Shown here piece after piece: positions 62,101 to 64,000 of a DNA stretch of 64,000 nt (the first letter of the stretch is position 1; each line of letters begins with the position of its first letter). Under the pieces are notes generated by a model that did no database searches, had not been told where the DNA came from, and was given only the letters and a program-made list of their open reading frames with translations. Origin of the DNA: Hydractinia symbiolongicarpus (taxonomy: Eukaryota > Cnidaria > Hydrozoa > Anthoathecata > Hydractiniidae); contig NC_079877.1 in assembly GCF_029227915.1 (NCBI RefSeq), forward strand, positions 6,016,001-6,080,000, in the 5' to 3' direction. Position numbers and translations under genes: made by a program.

Positions 62101-64000
62101 ATGTTTTCATTTTTGATGAGACGCTTAATGAAAGTGGTTTAATCGCCGGCAAACGAAAACCCGCGATTTCCCGTAAATCCCGGACTCGGCCCGTATAGTC
62201 AAAAGTATACAAGGAAAGTACCCAGTGAGTAAACTCATTTCCCGAACGAATTTTTAAATTATTTTTTCACCACTAAAACGCATGAGACTTGTCGTTTTCA
62301 AAAATGTTTTCATTTTTGATGAGACGCTTAATGAAAGTGGTTTAATCGCCGGCAAACGAAAACCCGCGATTTCCCGTAAATCCCGGACTCGGCCCGTATA
62401 GTCAAAAGTATACAAGGAAAGTACCCAGTGAGTAAACTCATTTCCCGAACGAATTTTTAAATTATTTTTTCACCACTAAAACGCATGAGACTTGTAGTTT
62501 TCAGAAATGTTTTCATTTTTGATGAGACGCTTAATGAAAGTGGTTTAATCGCCGGCAAACGAAAACCCGCGATTTCCCGTAAATCCCGGGCTTGGCTCGT
62601 ATAGTCGAATGTATACAAAGAAAGTACCCTGTGAGTAAACTCATTTCCAAAACGATTTTTTAAATTATCTTTTTACCACTAAAACGCTTGAGACTTGTAG
62701 TTTTCAAAAATGTTTTCATTTTTGATGAGACGCTAAATAAAAGAAGTTTAATCGCCGGCAAACGAAAACCCGCCATTTCCCGTAAACCCCGGACTCGGCC
62801 CGCATAGTCAAAAGTATACAAAGAAAGTACCCAGGGTGTAAACTCATTTCCCGAACGATTTTTTAAATTATTATTTCACCACTAAAGCCAAAGAGACTTG
62901 TAGTATTTAAAAATATTTTCATTTTTGATGAGACGCTGAATAAAAGAAGTTTAATCGCCGGCAAACGAAAACCCGCGACTTCCCGTAAATCCCGGACTCG
63001 ACCCGTATAGTCAAAAGTATACAAAGAAAGTACCCAGGGAGTAAACTCATTTCCCGAACGATTTTTTAAATTATTTTTTCACCACTAAAACGCATGAGAC
63101 TTGTAGTTTTCAGAAATGTTTTCATTTTTGATGAGACGCTAAATAAAAGAAGTTTAATCGCCGGCAAACGAAAACCCGCCATTTCCCGTAAACCCCGGAC
63201 TCGGCCCGCATAGTCAAAAGTATACAAAAAAAGTACACAGGGTGTAAACTCATTTCCCGAACGATTTTTTAAATTATTATTTCACCACTAAAGCCCATGA
63301 GACTTGTAGTATTTAAAAATATTTTCATTTTTGATGGGACGCTGAATAAAAGAAGAATAATCGCCGGCAAACGAAAACCCGCGACTTCCCGTAAATCCCG
63401 GACTCGACCCGTATAGTCAAAAGTATACAAAGAAAGTACCCAGGGAGTAAACTCATTTCCCGAACGATTTTTTAAATTATTTTTTCACCACTAAAACGCA
63501 TGAGACTTGTAGTTTTCAGAAATGTTTTCATTTTTGATGAGACGCTTAATGAAAGTAGTTTAATCGCCGGCAAACGAAAACCCGCGATTTCCCGTAAATC
63601 CCGGGCTTGGCCCGTATAGTCGAATGTATACAAAGAAAGTACCCTGTGAGTAAACTCATTTCCAAAACGATTTTTTAAATTGTCTTTTCACCACTAAAAC
63701 GCTTGAGACTTGTAGTTTTCAAAAATGTTTTCATTTTTGATGAGACGCTAAATAAAAGAAGTTTAATCGCCGGCAAACGAAAACCCGCCATTTCCCGTAA
63801 ACCCCGGACTCGGCCCGCATAGTCAAAAGTATACAAAGAAAGTACCCAGGGTGTAAACTCATTTCCCGAACGATTTTTTAAATTATTATTTCACCACTAA
63901 AGCCCATGAGACTTGTAGTTTTCAGAAATGTTTTCATTTTTGATGAGACGCTTAATGAAAGTGGTTTAATCGCCGGCAAACGAAAACCCGCGAGTTCCCG
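59197..64000. repeat. Right-edge mixed G/D/E/C domain
   Basis: G-D-E sets recur (59400-60008; 62850; 63256-63864). A C lineage with AGCCTATGAGACTTTTAG starts at 60618, 61429 and 61835, spaced 811 and 406 bp. D copies with GAGACTTGTCG start at 61632, 62038 and 62241. E/B hybrids with ACTTGCAG lie at 60415 and 61226. The final partial copy (63865-64000) has a C-type head and a D-type body. The array continues past the window edge. Confidence 0.82.

Larger units (their letters stand above)
1..64000. repeat. 203-bp satellite DNA array (whole window)
   Basis: The same 203-bp unit repeats head to tail from the first to the last base. Taking the unit to start at CCCRAACGA, copies begin at 1, 204, 407 and so on; the last start is 63865. 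I count 315 full copies plus 136 bp, and about 285 of them are exactly 203 bp. One representative copy has 41 C and 37 G, about 38% G+C. Landmarks in order are an AT-rich block, CACCACTAAAACGC, GAGACTTGTAG, an A/T dyad, GATGAGACGCTGAATAAAAG, TTAATCGCCGGCAAACG, GTAAATCCCGG, GGCCCGTATAGTC, GTATACAAAG and GTAAACTCA. All copies lie in the same orientation and none is interrupted by foreign sequence. This is classic eukaryotic satellite architecture; chromosomal location and lineage cannot be told from the sequence. Confidence 0.98.

Noticed and set aside
1-64000. CRISPR-like array of repeats and spacers
   Set aside because: The whole 203-bp unit is conserved; there are no variable spacers between short constant repeats.
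1-64000. CENP-B box (TTCG, four bases, A, two bases, CGGG)
   Set aside because: The closest match, TCCGTAAATCCCGGG in some copies (for example near 24646), fits 7 of 9 core positions and most monomers fit fewer. I do not call it a CENP-B box.
1-64000. Telomeric repeats or a telomere-associated boundary
   Set aside because: No TTAGGG, TTTAGGG or similar short tandem repeats were seen anywhere; the array is uniform to both edges.
1-64000. Naming the species or a known satellite family
   Set aside because: I do not recognise the monomer, and composition plus repeat length are not diagnostic. A database search of the 203-bp consensus would decide.

Overview
The whole 64 kb window is one uninterrupted, head-to-tail satellite DNA array. 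The monomer is 203 bp and about 38% G+C, counted on one representative copy. I count 315 complete monomers plus a 136-bp partial copy at the right edge, all in the same orientation, and the array runs off both ends. I see no gene, RNA gene, transposon, CRISPR array or unique sequence. The short open frames recur once per monomer on the minus strand and are by-products of the repeat. An array of this size, monomer length and nested organisation points to a eukaryotic chromosome (centromeric, pericentromeric, subtelomeric or knob-like heterochromatin). I do not recognise the satellite family and cannot name a lineage.

Monomers fall into diagnostic subfamilies, called here A, B, C, D, E, F, G, H and C* (my labels). 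Several runs keep the order C-D-E-F-A(n)-B, which looks like an ancestral higher-order repeat (HOR) of 6 to 8 monomers. The rest of the window looks like duplicated, deleted and re-spliced pieces of that order. Layout: 1-12180, irregular C-D-E-F-A-B mixture with a long duplication (2640-5480 and 6496-9135). 12181-13552, degenerate patch including a 160-bp truncated monomer. 13553-18018, tandem 4-mer and 15-mer duplications with chimeric junction monomers. 18019-24106, short C-D-E-F-A-B runs. 24107-31208, three copies of a 7-mer cassette. 30600-35471, three consecutive 8-mer HOR units of exactly 1624 bp. 35472-40951, nested dimers inside a duplicated 5-mer. 40952-47453, A/F-rich block with a recurrent trimer. 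47454-50903, 4-mer HOR (about 812 bp). 50904-53332, 7-mer HOR (1417 bp). 53333-55549, highly homogenised recent expansion with a partly dimeric pattern. 55550-64000, third 7-mer copy, pentamer duplication and mixed G/D/E/C copies.

Nothing here encodes a pathway. The biology is satellite evolution: unequal crossover or gene conversion in register with a 203-bp period, shared one-base deletions that mark related copies, and several short dyad symmetries repeated in the monomers. Coordinates of monomer starts (the CCC of CCCRAACGA) were tracked by hand through about 30 small indels and agree with anchors I checked across the window.
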